From an uncultured Flavobacteriales bacterium (lineage in GTDB: Bacteria; Bacteroidota; Bacteroidia; Flavobacteriales_G; Salibacteraceae): a stretch of DNA of 64,000 nucleotides. The stretch spans positions 62,001-126,000 of the forward strand of contig CAKZKD010000012.1 in NCBI GenBank assembly GCA_937121175.1, read 5' to 3'. A program made the position numbers and the translations under genes. Each line of letters begins with the position of its first letter. Position 1 is the first letter of the stretch. Under the pieces are notes generated by a model. It searched no databases and was not told where the DNA came from. It was given only the letters and a program-made list of their open reading frames with translations. Positions 44,522 to 55,074 of this stretch are shown piece after piece.

Positions 44522-46396
44522 TCATTTGGTTAGCTGAAATTCATCAACTGTTTCTTCAGTAAAAGGGTTTTTAACCTGTACACTCACTTTCTCACCTCCT
44601 ACCTTTACTAACACTACAACATTCTGAGTCGAAAAATTAGAAACATAATCAGACCAAGGAGTTTCTTCCTGAGCGTAATAAGGCGCACCTGCCGAGCCGT
44701 TATTAATTTGATAAATTGACCGTTTTAATTTGAGCTTAGGTTTATTCCAACCTTCTGGATAGCGAGGCATTTCTTCACAAATTTTGGTTTTAGCGTAGTT
44801 GTGCTCGTCCCCTGTTAATAATGCCCTCACCTTAGTTGTTTGATTAATCATAGCGTCCAACAATTCATCTCTGCGTTCAATTATACCCTTCTCTACTCGC
44901 TCACCAGCAATAATTGGTCTTGGCCAGTTTTTTCCGTTATACCACATATCATCTGAAACATGACCACCGTTTGGAAAAAACGGAGTGTGCAGAGTAACGA
45001 ACACATGCTCGATGGCATTATCCTCTTCGTATTTGACTAACTCTTTTTTGAACCAATCCAATTGGTTATCCATAATGTAGGCATGAATATTACCGCTAGT
45101 TGATGGGTATCGAGTTAAGGAGTAGGCGTACCAATAATTCGAATTAAGAACAATTACTGCAACATTGCCATGCACGTACGAATACACCGTTTCACTATAT
45201 GGCGGAAAATCAGTCGTATTCGGATCTGGATCGTAAATTGAACCATCTTCAGAAGTTAACTCCGAAGAATAGTTACAAAAGTTTGAAGCAAACACCGCCT
45301 CAGCACTTTCTGATTCAAATGGAAACCTATCGATTCCCAAGCCTCCTGCGCTACCTTCAGGAGAAAAATAGTGCACCAGGGCTTCGTGGTTTCCCATGGC
45401 TACATTTACAGGAAAATTACTAGCAAACGGCTCAAGAGAACGTTTCCAATTGGCGTACTGTAAGTTCATCTCCAATTTATCGGCTAAATAGCCATTAATC
45501 ATATCTCCTGTAAATTGCAGAAATGCTGCGTTCCGCGCTTTAGAATACGCTACAACACGTTGCATTACATAATAATTTGCACCATATAAATTGCGTTCTC
45601 CTCCACCCTGTCCATTTCTAGAGTCACTGGCATAAGCAAATACAAATTCGTCTTTGGCCCCTATTTTTGGAGCTGTTTTGAAGGAGTAACTTCGATTTCC
45701 CGCTTCGATTAATTGATATTTGTATTCAGTGTTGGATGCTAATTCATTTACCTTAAACTCGATTTTCGCAGTCTTTTCTGAAACGTAATTTTCGTCATTA
45801 ATAGTAAGGGTCAATTTAGTCGGACGATTGAGGGTTGCCGAAATCACTACACTGGAGTCGGTAAGCTGATTAACAAAAGGCCCTTGGATTATGGAAGGCA
45901 TAACTCGAAAAAGCTCATTTTGAAAACTAAAATTCAGCCTACCATCGTATAGCAACATTCCTTGAGAATTAACTACTCGGTAACCAATTTGGCCTAAATT
46001 TCCCTTCTCCCAGCCACTCATATCGTATTTACCTGTAAGTTGTTGAAGGTTTACTTCCGCAATTGAATTATTGATTTTAGCTGTGCGCTTGAAATAAACA
46101 GGCATTGGAAAAGTACCATCCATTGGATTTATTAACCCAAAATATACAGTACCGTATTTCACTTTCGGTCCAAAGTTGAATTGCATCCCTAATTCAGTCC
46201 CTTTTGGATTGCCAATTAAGTCATTTAGGGTATAACCGCGGCCATTGTTGGACTCCTTTATGGATTGCCCTTTAATGTTGGCAAACAAGGAGCCATCACT
46301 CATTTTAAGATTCGAATAGACCGAAGGAATTTGAGCAACAGTCTGAAAAGTGCAAAGCGCAAGAATTAGACTAGGTGCTATTCTAGCAATATTCAT
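44522..46396 (-). CDS. Secreted purple-acid-phosphatase-like metallophosphoesterase
   Basis: 624 residues with a signal peptide (SLILALCTFQTVAQ), an N-terminal beta region including a fibronectin-like segment (IQGPFVNQLTDSSVVISATLNRPTKLTL), and a metallophosphoesterase domain: FAYASDSR, FTGDMING, VAMGNHEAL, VFVTLHTPFF and LLTGDEHNYA supply the dinuclear metal ligands. Phosphate or nucleotide monoesters are likely substrates. The C-terminus (KNPFTEETVDEFQLTK) is short and not a clear T9SS domain. Confidence 0.88.
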   Translation of the reverse strand: MNIARIAPSLILALCTFQTVAQIPSVYSNLKMSDGSLFANIKGQSIKESNNGRGYTLNDLIGNPKGTELGMQFNFGPKVKYGTVYFGLINPMDGTFPMPVYFKRTAKINNSIAEVNLQQLTGKYDMSGWEKGNLGQIGYRVVNSQGMLLYDGRLNFSFQNELFRVMPSIIQGPFVNQLTDSSVVISATLNRPTKLTLTINDENYVSEKTAKIEFKVNELASNTEYKYQLIEAGNRSYSFKTAPKIGAKDEFVFAYASDSRNGQGGGERNLYGANYYVMQRVVAYSKARNAAFLQFTGDMINGYLADKLEMNLQYANWKRSLEPFASNFPVNVAMGNHEALVHYFSPEGSAGGLGIDRFPFESESAEAVFASNFCNYSSELTSEDGSIYDPDPNTTDFPPYSETVYSYVHGNVAVIVLNSNYWYAYSLTRYPSTSGNIHAYIMDNQLDWFKKELVKYEEDNAIEHVFVTLHTPFFPNGGHVSDDMWYNGKNWPRPIIAGERVEKGIIERRDELLDAMINQTTKVRALLTGDEHNYAKTKICEEMPRYPEGWNKPKLKLKRSIYQINNGSAGAPYYAQEETPWSDYVSNFSTQNVVVLVKVGGEKVSVQVKNPFTEETVDEFQLTK

Positions 46397-46476
46397 TTTG
46401 TAAGTTTTCGCTAAAGTACAAGACTTGTCTTTCTACGAAAACAATTAGCGGAATAAAGCTTTTATGAAACGGACTT

Positions 46477-47550
46477 CTACTGTCGAATTACGCTGGAGTT
46501 AAAAAGAATTTTATTCCCATCGAATACCTGAAGTACATAGCTACCCCTGGACTCGGGTAACTCAACTTGGAAATTGCTTACTGCACCAACAATTCCTTCC
46601 TTAACTGCCCGCCCTGCCGTATCAAGGAGTTTATATGTCACAATTGAACCAATTTCGGCCAACTGCACAGTAATTTCCTTATCTGCTGGAATAGGAAAAA
46701 CAAACACGTTGTTTTCAGTTTGTGGATTGCCTTCAACTCCAACCTTTATGGTATCTCGCACAATTACGGTATCATAAACCGTAATCTTGGTAGTATCGTA
46801 ATACAAAACTGTATCATACACTGTTACCGTGTTATAGCATGTATCTTTTTTACAGGAATACATTTTGTAAATATCATTGATTTCTGTTGCGGACTTTGCA
46901 CAATCATAAAATCTAACATCATCAATTCTTCCATCAAAATATTGCTGATTAGAGTGTCTGCGGCCAATCAATGCTTCAGTTTTGGTTCCAAAATTCGCAC
47001 GAGAGGCTGAAAATGTAGTAGTTCCATTCAGAACACCATTGACATACAGGCTAACACGGGTATTGGTGCGAACACCAGCTAAATGGTACCACTGATTGGT
47101 ATTGGGTAAGGTGCCGACTATGGAACGATGGGCAGTCTGGTCTTGATTATGACAACCAAAACTAAATCCATAAAAACCAAATTGAGGATTATTATTTAAG
47201 AGTATATGAATATCGCCTGTAGGACCTCCTACTGCCATAATACTTGCCGCTGAAGATCCTATGTTATCTACATTAACCCAACAACTAAAAGTGATTGAGT
47301 CTAATTTATAGTCCAACGAATCAGAAAGAACAAGTGCATCATCAACACCATCGAACTTCATAGCCGAATTAGGCTTTCCATTTCTATCCGTACCAAAGGT
47401 TGGATTCCCATTAATAACCACACCTCTATTATTTGAAGAAACATCATCAGGCACTCCATTGAAACAATGGCTAGAAATTGGATTACAGTTTTGCCCGATA
47501 GAAAAAAAGCTGATGGAAATGGTGATAATTGAAAGTAACAAAGATTTCAT
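46477..47550 (-). CDS. Secreted LamG-like domain protein with T9SS sorting domain
   Basis: 357 residues from ATG 47550 (MKSLLLSIITISISFFSIGQ). A LamG/concanavalin-like jellyroll covers about residues 30-205 (AMKFDGVDDALVLSDSLDYKLDSITFSCWV ... YFDGRIDDVRFYDCAKSATEI). A short repeat-like linker follows (VYDTVLYYDTTKITVYDTVIVRDT), then a C-terminal T9SS domain (VFPIPADKEITVQL...GSYVLQVFDGNK). It probably binds carbohydrate at the cell surface (inference). Confidence 0.88.
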   Translation of the reverse strand: MKSLLLSIITISISFFSIGQNCNPISSHCFNGVPDDVSSNNRGVVINGNPTFGTDRNGKPNSAMKFDGVDDALVLSDSLDYKLDSITFSCWVNVDNIGSSAASIMAVGGPTGDIHILLNNNPQFGFYGFSFGCHNQDQTAHRSIVGTLPNTNQWYHLAGVRTNTRVSLYVNGVLNGTTTFSASRANFGTKTEALIGRRHSNQQYFDGRIDDVRFYDCAKSATEINDIYKMYSCKKDTCYNTVTVYDTVLYYDTTKITVYDTVIVRDTIKVGVEGNPQTENNVFVFPIPADKEITVQLAEIGSIVTYKLLDTAGRAVKEGIVGAVSNFQVELPESRGSYVLQVFDGNKILFNSSVIRQ

Positions 47551-47573
47551 TGTGTGGTTTTTACAATTGAACG

Positions 47574-47581
47574 CAAACATA
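47574..47581 (-). promoter_or_regulatory. -7 box TATGTTTG of the LamG gene
   Basis: TAnnTTTG on the minus strand, 23 bp before ATG 47550; it supports that start over the upstream in-frame codon. Confidence 0.45.
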
Positions 47582-47683
47582 ATTCTAATCTACAATGCAG
47601 CTAAGTTTTCTCTGTGAAGCACTTACTTTTTTTGACGAACAGAATCACCATGTCCTTTCACACTCATTTGCTAATGAAAACCC

Positions 47684-47691
47684 TAATTTTG
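47684..47691 (+). promoter_or_regulatory. -7 box TAATTTTG of prfC
   Basis: Perfect TAnnTTTG match 22 bp before ATG 47714. Confidence 0.45.
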
Positions 47692-47713
47692 TCAACCTAT
47701 TTTTTACCGCAGG

Positions 47714-49309
47714 ATGAAGTTTACTGAAGAAATCGAAAAAAGAAAAACCTTTGCTATTATTAGTCACCCCGATGCTGGTAAAACTACCCTAACGGAAAAG
47801 TTTTTGTTGTTTGGTGGTGCCATTCAAGTGGCTGGAGCGGTAAAAAACAACAAAATAAAAAAGACCGCTGCATCCGATTTTATGGAAATTGAGAAACAAA
47901 GAGGAATCTCTGTCGCGACTTCCGTAATGACCTTTCCATACAATCAAAAGATTGTCAATATCTTAGATACTCCTGGTCACAAAGACTTTGCGGAAGACAC
48001 CTACCGAACCCTTACAGCTGTTGACAGTGTTATCTTGGTTATTGATTGTGTAAAAGGTGTTGAAGCACAAACTGAGCGACTCATGGAAGTATGCCGCATG
48101 CGTGATACACCTGTTATCATTTTTATCAATAAAATGGATAGACCGGGTCGTGATGCGTTCGACTTACTTGATGAATTAGAAGAAAAATTGGACATAAAGG
48201 TCCGTCCGCTCAGTTGGCCTATCAACATGGGCAAAGAATTTAAAGGAGTTTATAAATTGTATGATGGTACACTGAACTTGTTCGATGCAGAAAACAAAAG
48301 TAAAGTTGCCGAAAACATTGTTCCTATTACAGGTTTGGAAGATTCCAAGCTAGACGACCTAGTTGGAGAAACCGATGCCAATGAATTGAGAGAAAACGTT
48401 GAGCTTATCGACGGTGTTTACGAGACCTTCGAGAAGGAAGAATACCTAAAAGGAAAGCTTGCTCCAGTATTTTTTGGGTCGGCACTAAACAACTTCGGAA
48501 TTAAAGAAATGCTGGATACGTTTACAGAAATTGCTCCTAATCCTCAACCAGTGGAAACCGACAAACGAGAAGTAACGGCTAGCGACGAAAAATTTTCAGG
48601 ATTTATTTTTAAAATCCACGCTAATATTGACCCGAACCACAGAGATCGAATTGCATTCTTGAGAATTGTCAGTGGAAAATTTAAGCGCAACACTTTTTAC
48701 AAGCACGTCCGGCTCGATAAGAAGCTAAAATTTGCCAATCCTGCCTCGTTTATGGCTCAGAGTAAAGAAATAATTGAAGAAGCTTTTCCAGGCGACGTTA
48801 TTGGATTGTACGACACGGGTAACTTCAAAATTGGCGATACGCTAACCGAAGGAGAAGAAATGATGTTTAAGGGCATTCCTTCATTTTCGCCAGAAATGTT
48901 TAAAGAAGTGGTGAACAAAGACCCTATGAAAACCAAACAATTGGAAAAAGGGCTTCAACAACTTACCGAAGAAGGCGTGGCGCAGTTGTTTACAAAGCAG
49001 CCCGGAAATATCAAAATCATTGGTACAGTTGGAAATCTTCAATTTGAGGTAATTCAATACCGTTTAAAAAATGAGTACGGTGCAACCTGCGACTTCAAAT
49101 CATTGAATTACCACCTTGCCTGTTGGATAACAACCAAAAACGAAGAACAATTGAATCAGTTTGTGAAAGTAAAAGGTTCGGATGTTGGATACGACAAGGA
49201 TGGAAACCCCGTATTTTTAGCCCCTTCGGCTTGGATGCTTGAAAAAGCTAGAGAGAATTATGCAGATTTGGAATTCCATACAACCTCAGAGTTTAAAGTT
49301 CAGCTGTAG
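47714..49309 (+). CDS. prfC: Peptide chain release factor 3 (RF3 GTPase)
   Basis: 531 residues, full length. GTPase motifs: [13 protein letters not shown] (G1), [10 protein letters not shown] (G2), [11 protein letters not shown] (G3), NKMDRPGRD (G4). RF3 releases RF1/RF2 from the ribosome after termination. The C-terminal ~150 residues match the RF3 domain ([21 protein letters not shown]). The lipoprotein gene downstream starts inside its 3' end. Confidence 0.97.
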   Translation: MKFTEEIEKRKTFAIISHPDAGKTTLTEKFLLFGGAIQVAGAVKNNKIKKTAASDFMEIEKQRGISVATSVMTFPYNQKIVNILDTPGHKDFAEDTYRTLTAVDSVILVIDCVKGVEAQTERLMEVCRMRDTPVIIFINKMDRPGRDAFDLLDELEEKLDIKVRPLSWPINMGKEFKGVYKLYDGTLNLFDAENKSKVAENIVPITGLEDSKLDDLVGETDANELRENVELIDGVYETFEKEEYLKGKLAPVFFGSALNNFGIKEMLDTFTEIAPNPQPVETDKREVTASDEKFSGFIFKIHANIDPNHRDRIAFLRIVSGKFKRNTFYKHVRLDKKLKFANPASFMAQSKEIIEEAFPGDVIGLYDTGNFKIGDTLTEGEEMMFKGIPSFSPEMFKEVVNKDPMKTKQLEKGLQQLTEEGVAQLFTKQPGNIKIIGTVGNLQFEVIQYRLKNEYGATCDFKSLNYHLACWITTKNEEQLNQFVKVKGSDVGYDKDGNPVFLAPSAWMLEKARENYADLEFHTTSEFKVQL

Positions 49310-49934
49310 CATTGTTCTGCTGCCTATAATTTTGCTATATCTAGGTTGCAATAGACAGCCTGAAGCTTGTGTTTCTGCATCTGCTACTCAAGTTCTAATT
49401 GGTACCCCGTTAATTGTAGAAGATTGCTCCGAACGCGGTTTCGAAAATATTATCGCATTGGGAAATGGAGCTAAATTCAATAATGAAAAACGAATAGCTT
49501 ACACCTATTACACAAGCGGAACCTATTCTATAAAAGTGACCGCATTCAGCAAAAAAAATACTAAAAAAGAAACTGCTGGAACTCAGGTTATCATCAGCTC
49601 TCCACCCAAAACCGATATTCAAGGTAATTGGACGTTAATCAAAGTTGAAACGCGCGAACAGCTAGAAGTGGACCCAAATATTTCCATTTTTGATTTGCCT
49701 ATTGACAGCAGTCGCACATTTTCGGAACGCTATGAAATTACGGAGGATAGCATTTTTGTGCAGCACAGCGGCGAACAGTTTTACCTTTTTCAATTTAGAA
49801 ATGGATATCAATACCAAGAAGGTGCATTGCTAATAAACGGAACAAGCTTTCCTGTAGTGCAATTAAATTCAGGCAGCATGGTACTGAAAGGCCCTTATTT
49901 TAAAGGGTTTGAGTTGCTTTATTTGGAGCGGTGA
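49260..49934 (+). CDS. PKD-like lipoprotein
   Basis: 224 residues from ATG 49260, overlapping prfC by 50 bp; TTG 49239 is a longer alternative. Signal peptide with lipobox ([13 protein letters not shown], Cys37 from 49239 numbering, about 30 from ATG). A PKD/Ig-like segment follows ([30 protein letters not shown]), then a domain of unknown type with [12 protein letters not shown]. It is probably anchored to the outer membrane and may be surface exposed. Confidence 0.75.
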   Translation: MQIWNSIQPQSLKFSCSIVLLPIILLYLGCNRQPEACVSASATQVLIGTPLIVEDCSERGFENIIALGNGAKFNNEKRIAYTYYTSGTYSIKVTAFSKKNTKKETAGTQVIISSPPKTDIQGNWTLIKVETREQLEVDPNISIFDLPIDSSRTFSERYEITEDSIFVQHSGEQFYLFQFRNGYQYQEGALLINGTSFPVVQLNSGSMVLKGPYFKGFELLYLER

Positions 49935-49935
49935 A

Positions 49936-50325
49936 CTAATAGGAAACTACAGTTGGTTTACCAATTGTAATACCTTCCTTATCTTGCACAAGCAATGTAT
50001 ATTGAGCAGATTGAAAACAAACACGAGAAAAAACGGTACTTTTTCTTGTGAGAGGCAACCTTCTTCTAAGGTTATCATTTCTAAAAATTAGAACTGAACC
50101 AATATTATCGGGATGAATAATGACTCCTGATAAATCCGTATGAAATTTTAACGTTAGCTCACAACTCTGGCCTGGTCCCCGTTCACTAAAACCATCAAAA
50201 AATACAACTTGCTTTTCGGGGTAATCAGACTCATAAATGTTTCCACCTAATTCGAAATCTTGGAATTCATCTTTCTCACATGAACATAATATAAATCCAA
50301 GGCACACAACAACTAAAGCCCTCAT
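49936..50325 (-). CDS. Hypothetical lipoprotein
   Basis: 129 residues; lipobox VCLGFILCSCEKDEF. The rest is beta-rich with no known motif. Follows the PEGA-like gene after 3 bp, so they are cotranscribed; it ends next to the stop of the convergent PKD-like gene (1-bp gap). Confidence 0.65.
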   Translation of the reverse strand: MRALVVVCLGFILCSCEKDEFQDFELGGNIYESDYPEKQVVFFDGFSERGPGQSCELTLKFHTDLSGVIIHPDNIGSVLIFRNDNLRRRLPLTRKSTVFSRVCFQSAQYTLLVQDKEGITIGKPTVVSY

Positions 50326-50328
50326 ATA

Positions 50329-51090
50329 CTAAAAAATAAAAGTAAAAATCAAAGAATTTGAAAATGGATCTAAACCTAGATTTACATTACTCATAGCTGG
50401 AGTTTCAATAAAAGGTTGTGCTTTCATCTTACTAGCCAACCAGTATGCACCAACCATTCCAACCGTGGCAGCTGAAATTTTAATCACTTGGTTTCTAACA
50501 AACTTATTGTGTGCGTTCCTCTTAGAATCATAGTAAAACTTTGCACTTTGATATTCAGTTCTAGCTAATGCAGTAGTTTTAATAGTGGTAGCATTATCAT
50601 AATCTTCAATTCTTTGGTAAACTACCAATTCCGAATCTTCCATTTCAGTCCTAGTCTTTCCAACACCAAGAAAGTACTGAGCACTAAAACCAATTATAGC
50701 GATAGGAGGTAATATGCGCAACATTGAACGAAATCTTTGCTTTCCTTTTTCTTTTCGTTTGTACTTCCTAAATTGGTCACTGAATACCAAATATTTACCC
50801 ATGAATACGGTGTCATTTGGTAAAACATTTACCGTCCCCTCTTTCGTTTTGTAGGTTGGTGCCAAAATTTGAAAGGAGTGTTTACCAGTATCAAGGACTT
50901 GGTAATATAGTCCTTGCGTATCCATTTGATGAATTTGTCGGTTGTCGATTTTTACAGTGGCATCTGTTGGTCGAACAACTATTTTTAACGTACCAATTGT
51001 TTGTTGACCAAACAAATAAGTCGTCGGCATGGCAATAGACAAGAATAGCAGTAGACTAAAGTGCTCCGAAATGGCTGTGATTGATTTCAT
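50329..51090 (-). CDS. PEGA-like domain protein with central TM segments
   Basis: 253 residues. N-terminal signal peptide (LLLFLSIAMPTTYLFG), then a PEGA-like unit (IGTLKIVVRPTDATVKIDNRQIHQMDTQGLYYQVLDTGKHSFQI, with P-x-x-A-x-V-x-I-D). A basic stretch (KYKRKEKGKQRFR) precedes two hydrophobic segments. PEGA domains occur in surface or S-layer-like proteins. Function unknown. Confidence 0.65.
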   Translation of the reverse strand: MKSITAISEHFSLLLFLSIAMPTTYLFGQQTIGTLKIVVRPTDATVKIDNRQIHQMDTQGLYYQVLDTGKHSFQILAPTYKTKEGTVNVLPNDTVFMGKYLVFSDQFRKYKRKEKGKQRFRSMLRILPPIAIIGFSAQYFLGVGKTRTEMEDSELVVYQRIEDYDNATTIKTTALARTEYQSAKFYYDSKRNAHNKFVRNQVIKISAATVGMVGAYWLASKMKAQPFIETPAMSNVNLGLDPFSNSLIFTFIF

Positions 51091-51313
51091 ATTTGCATTT
51101 TGTTCTGCACAATATTAGGAAAACAATTGGCTGCATTACTCATCCCCAAAAGTAGATTTTCGAACAAGCAATGAGCATCACCAACGATCTTGAAAAATAA
51201 ATAATTCATTAGTTCAGCCATTTAGCTGTCTTCATACATAATTACATACCTTATTAATAAGTCCTATGTTCATAAAACAACCCCATCAGGCTGTCATTCC
51301 TTTTCTCAAATTT

Positions 51314-51321
51314 TATTTTTG
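51314..51321 (+). promoter_or_regulatory. -7 box TATTTTTG of the SpmA/SpmB-like gene
   Basis: Perfect TAnnTTTG match ending 5 bp before ATG 51327, predicting a nearly leaderless mRNA. Confidence 0.5.
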
Positions 51322-51326
51322 ACCAT

Positions 51327-52604
51327 ATGGCACTCAATTACATATTCATAGGCTTTTTTCTGATTGCATTTGTTGTTGCCGTACTGCGTGTAATAGGCTA
51401 TTTTTTTAGAGATTTTTTGGCCAACTATGGAATGCAATTCGGGGAGGTCGATTTAAATGTTTTCCACGCAATTGTTCAATCTACCTTCAATATGGCCGAA
51501 ACCTCCATTTCTATTGTGGTTTACCTAATTGGAATAATGGCCTTGTGGTTAGGAATTATGAAAATTGGCGAACATGGTGGAGCGATTAACATTCTTTCTA
51601 GAATGGTGGCGCCCTTTTTCAGAAAATTGTTTCCAGAATTACCAAAAGACCATCCTGCCATGGGAAGTATGATGATGAATTTCTCGGCCAATATGCTAGG
51701 CTTAGATAATGCCGCCACCCCTCTTGGGCTAAAAGCAATGAATGAATTGCAGTCCACCAATAAATCGAATGATACTGCTAGCAATGCCCAAATTATGTTT
51801 TTGGTCTTGAACACATCTGGGTTGACTTTAATACCTGTTTCGGTAATGGCATTGCGTGCTGCCAATGGAGCCGCACAACCTTCTGATGTATTCTTACCCA
51901 TACTTTTAGCCACCTTTTTTGCCACATTAGCAGGGCTTATTTCTGTTTCTATTTATCAGAAAATCAATTTATTAAACAAAGTAGTCCTTGCGTATTTAGG
52001 TTCGCTTACACTCGCAATTTGCCTATTTATTTGGTGGTTGACCGGACTTTCGCCAGACCAAGTTTCAAAAGTTAGTTCACTGCTTGGAAACGGAATTCTT
52101 TTTACCGTAATTATCACATTTGTAGCTTTGGCGGCTAAAAAGAAAGTCAACGTTTACGATTCCTTTATTGAAGGTGCCAAGGAAGGTTTTCAGGTAGCCA
52201 TAAAGATAATCCCGTACTTAGTTGGAATGCTGGTAGCTATAGGAGTTTTTAGGGCTAGTGGAGCGCTTGATATTGTTGTAGAAGGTTTTCGACTCGCTGT
52301 TTATTCTTTTGGTGTAAACGCTGATTTTGTTGATGCTATGCCAACTGCGTTTATGAAACCACTCAGTGGTTCTGGTGCAAGAGGAATGATGGTAGAAACC
52401 ATGACTACTTTTGGTGCTGACTCCTTTGCAGGAAGACTTTCCAGCGTTTTCCAAGGTTCTACAGAAACTACATTTTACACCCTTGCAGTTTATTTCGGAG
52501 CGGTTAACATTACCCGAACTCGATACACCGTGGTTTGCGGCCTGATAGCAGATACGGTTGGCATTATCGCTGCCATCTGTATTGCTTACTTGTTCTTTGG
52601 ATGA
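51327..52604 (+). CDS. Nucleoside-recognition (Gate) domain membrane protein, SpmA-SpmB-like fusion
   Basis: 425 residues with about ten hydrophobic helices. Two Gate domains are visible: IGIMALWLGIMKIGEHGGAINILSRMVAPFFRKLFPELP with MMMNFSANMLGLDNAATPLGLKA in the first half (SpmA-like), and AIKIIPYLVGMLVAIGVFRASGALDI with MKPLSGSGARGMM in the second (SpmB-like). In Bacillus these two are separate spore-maturation proteins; in non-sporulating Bacteroidota the fused form has no proven function. It is probably a transporter (inference). Confidence 0.88.
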   Translation: MALNYIFIGFFLIAFVVAVLRVIGYFFRDFLANYGMQFGEVDLNVFHAIVQSTFNMAETSISIVVYLIGIMALWLGIMKIGEHGGAINILSRMVAPFFRKLFPELPKDHPAMGSMMMNFSANMLGLDNAATPLGLKAMNELQSTNKSNDTASNAQIMFLVLNTSGLTLIPVSVMALRAANGAAQPSDVFLPILLATFFATLAGLISVSIYQKINLLNKVVLAYLGSLTLAICLFIWWLTGLSPDQVSKVSSLLGNGILFTVIITFVALAAKKKVNVYDSFIEGAKEGFQVAIKIIPYLVGMLVAIGVFRASGALDIVVEGFRLAVYSFGVNADFVDAMPTAFMKPLSGSGARGMMVETMTTFGADSFAGRLSSVFQGSTETTFYTLAVYFGAVNITRTRYTVVCGLIADTVGIIAAICIAYLFFG

Positions 52605-52678
52605 TTGTGCAAGTTTTTCGTAAAATTAGTCAGCAACCAAGGGCTTTTAAATGCTAACATTGCAAGCGAACAAACACC

Positions 52679-53617
52679 TTGGAATCCACTCAAGAAAACA
52701 TACTTGCCCCATTGAATTTGTCAGATAATCAAAAGCACATTATCAGGCAATTACTATACTACTCTATCTTCAACTATCCGTTGGAAACTAGTGAGTTAGA
52801 CTCCTATTCCACCAACAACAAACTTGAAACTGAACTCGCCACCTTGGAGGAAAAACAATTGATTGGGCGCAAAGAAAATTTATTCGGAATTGCCATTACT
52901 GCTGATCAAATACAACGACGTAAAACTGGAGTTGAAGCTGCAAAAGCAGTTTATCCTAAAGCTGCACAAAACGCACGAAAAATATTCAACTTCCCTTTTG
53001 TTAAAGGCGTTTACGTTTCAGGCAGTTTATCCAAGGGATTTTTAAGTGAAGATGGCGATATTGACTATTTTATCATCACCAAACCAGGCAAACTTTGGCT
53101 GTCTCGCACCCTACTAATTTTATATAAAAAACTGTTTTTATTGAACAGTAGAAAGTACTTCTGTGTAAATTATTTTGTGGATGCTAACCACCTGGAAATT
53201 ACTGAAAAAAACATCTTTACAGCAACCGAATTAGCCACATTAATACCCTACGAAAGCGACGGAGTTAATGACTCATTAATATCTGATAATAAGTGGGTTG
53301 AGTCATTTTACCGAAACAAAAAAATTAAATTTTTAGGTAACACAGAAAAACACGAAACTGGCTTTAAAAAACTAGCAGAGTTTTTATTGAATAATTGGTT
53401 TGGAAATCAACTAGACACATTTTGTATGTGGCTCACTATGAAAGTTTGGGAACGCAAATTTGGAAACTTCAAACCAGACGATTTTGACCTTGCCATGAAA
53501 AGCCGACGATACGTTTCTAAGCATCACCCTCAAAATTTCCAAAAGAAAGTACTTGATGCGTTTGCTGAAAAAGTTTCAGCGTTTGAAACCAAACACAATG
53601 TAGATTTGAGTCTGTAA
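52679..53617 (+). CDS. Nucleotidyltransferase-fold protein
   Basis: 312 residues. GVYVSGSLSKGFLSEDGDIDYFII (about residues 108-131) has the G-S-x-x-x-G and D-x-D pattern of the Pol beta-type nucleotidyltransferase fold. The N-terminal ~100 residues look like a winged helix. TTG 52679 is the only sensible start; a stop precedes it by 21 bp and no in-frame Met lies near the start. Its end overlaps the radical SAM gene by 1 bp, so it opens the glycan/lipid cluster. Substrate unknown. Confidence 0.75.
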   Translation: MESTQENILAPLNLSDNQKHIIRQLLYYSIFNYPLETSELDSYSTNNKLETELATLEEKQLIGRKENLFGIAITADQIQRRKTGVEAAKAVYPKAAQNARKIFNFPFVKGVYVSGSLSKGFLSEDGDIDYFIITKPGKLWLSRTLLILYKKLFLLNSRKYFCVNYFVDANHLEITEKNIFTATELATLIPYESDGVNDSLISDNKWVESFYRNKKIKFLGNTEKHETGFKKLAEFLLNNWFGNQLDTFCMWLTMKVWERKFGNFKPDDFDLAMKSRRYVSKHHPQNFQKKVLDAFAEKVSAFETKHNVDLSL

Positions 53618-55074
53618 TGAAGGTACTTTTTTCGCACTCTTACTTCTACCCTTTAGATGCCAAACAATGGGCTAAAAAACAACCCTACCCGCCTTTAGGC
53701 ACCATTCAAGCCGCAGCTTACTTGCGCGAAAATGGTCACGAAGTGGAATTATTTGACACCAATCTCATAGACAATCCTTCAGCAATTGAGGAATCCATAA
53801 AGCGATTCAAGCCCGATGTTTTGGCACTTTACGACGACGGTTTCAATTACCTGACTAAAATGTGCCTAACCAATATGCGAGAAGCGGCATTTGAAATGAT
53901 TGCCATTGCAAAGCGATACGACATTCCTGTTTTTGTTTCTAGTTCTGACAGTACCGATCAATACGAACTCTATCTCGATAAGCAGGCAGACGTAATCATG
54001 CTAGGAGAGGCTGAAGAAACTCTGTTGGCTTTAAGTACCGCTGTTGAAACTAATGAAACGTTTGAATCCGTTGCTGGAATTGCAATGCGCTCCGAGAATA
54101 AGACAATAAAAACCCCAAAGAGACCCGTTCTAAAGGATTTAAGTAGCCTTCCATTGCCTGCATGGGACTTAGTGAACATAGAAGACTACAAAGCAATTTG
54201 GTTGGAAGGAAATGGCTATTTCTCATTGAATTTGGCCACCACACGAGGCTGTCCATTCAAATGCAACTGGTGTGCAAAACCCATTTACGGCAATCGGTAC
54301 AACTCCAGAAGCCCAGAACATGTGGTTTCCGAAATTGAATTATTGATTGGTGAATACGGACCAACCCACTTTTGGATGTGTGACGACATATTTGGCCTAA
54401 AACCCGGTTGGGTTCAAGAGTTCGATCAATTAGTCAAAGCCAAAAAGCTCGATTTTAAATACACCATTCAGTCCAGGGTTGACTTGTTATTAAAAGAAGA
54501 TACCATTGATGCTTTGGCTTCTTCAGGTGCCCATGAAATTTGGGTTGGTGCAGAAAGTGGTTCGCAAAAAGTGTTGGACGCCATGGACAAAGGCACTCAA
54601 GTTGAACACATCTACGAAGCCACCAGCATCTTAAAATCTAAAGGCGTTCGAATTGCATTTTTTCTGCAATTTGGTTACCCAGAAGAAACACAAGAAGACA
54701 TTCAGAAAACCATTGATATGGTATTGGAATTAATGCCCGACAATATTGGGGTTTCTGTGTCGTATCCCCTTCCTGGAACACCATTTTATGAGCGCGTTAA
54801 AAATGAATTGGGCGCTAAAGCAAATTGGACAGAAAGCGACGACCTCGACCTTATGTTCGCTAATACTTACCCAAAATCTTATTATCGCAAATTACAGCGC
54901 TACATCCATCGAATGTTACGAAAAAAGCAAGGTATGGAGTCGATTAATATGCTAACCTCGAACCCAACTAAAGCGTTTAAAAATATGAGATCAATTGCGC
55001 TTTTCCCCTATTACTTAGTAACCACAAATTTGGATAAAAGAACCCTTCGAAAATTAGAAGCCAGCGTATCGTGA
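53617..55074 (+). CDS. B12-binding radical SAM protein (first of the cluster)
   Basis: 485 residues: a B12-binding-like Rossmann domain (residues 1-160) and a radical SAM core with TTRGCPFKCNWCAKP (C212, C216, C219, C-x3-C-x2-C). AESGSQKVLDAMDKGT and FLQFGYPEET fit the B12-radical SAM (BchE/HpnP-like) group. Its reaction is unknown; such enzymes often methylate or rearrange unactivated carbons. It overlaps the methyltransferase gene by 4 bp. Confidence 0.9.
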   Translation: MKVLFSHSYFYPLDAKQWAKKQPYPPLGTIQAAAYLRENGHEVELFDTNLIDNPSAIEESIKRFKPDVLALYDDGFNYLTKMCLTNMREAAFEMIAIAKRYDIPVFVSSSDSTDQYELYLDKQADVIMLGEAEETLLALSTAVETNETFESVAGIAMRSENKTIKTPKRPVLKDLSSLPLPAWDLVNIEDYKAIWLEGNGYFSLNLATTRGCPFKCNWCAKPIYGNRYNSRSPEHVVSEIELLIGEYGPTHFWMCDDIFGLKPGWVQEFDQLVKAKKLDFKYTIQSRVDLLLKEDTIDALASSGAHEIWVGAESGSQKVLDAMDKGTQVEHIYEATSILKSKGVRIAFFLQFGYPEETQEDIQKTIDMVLELMPDNIGVSVSYPLPGTPFYERVKNELGAKANWTESDDLDLMFANTYPKSYYRKLQRYIHRMLRKKQGMESINMLTSNPTKAFKNMRSIALFPYYLVTTNLDKRTLRKLEASVS

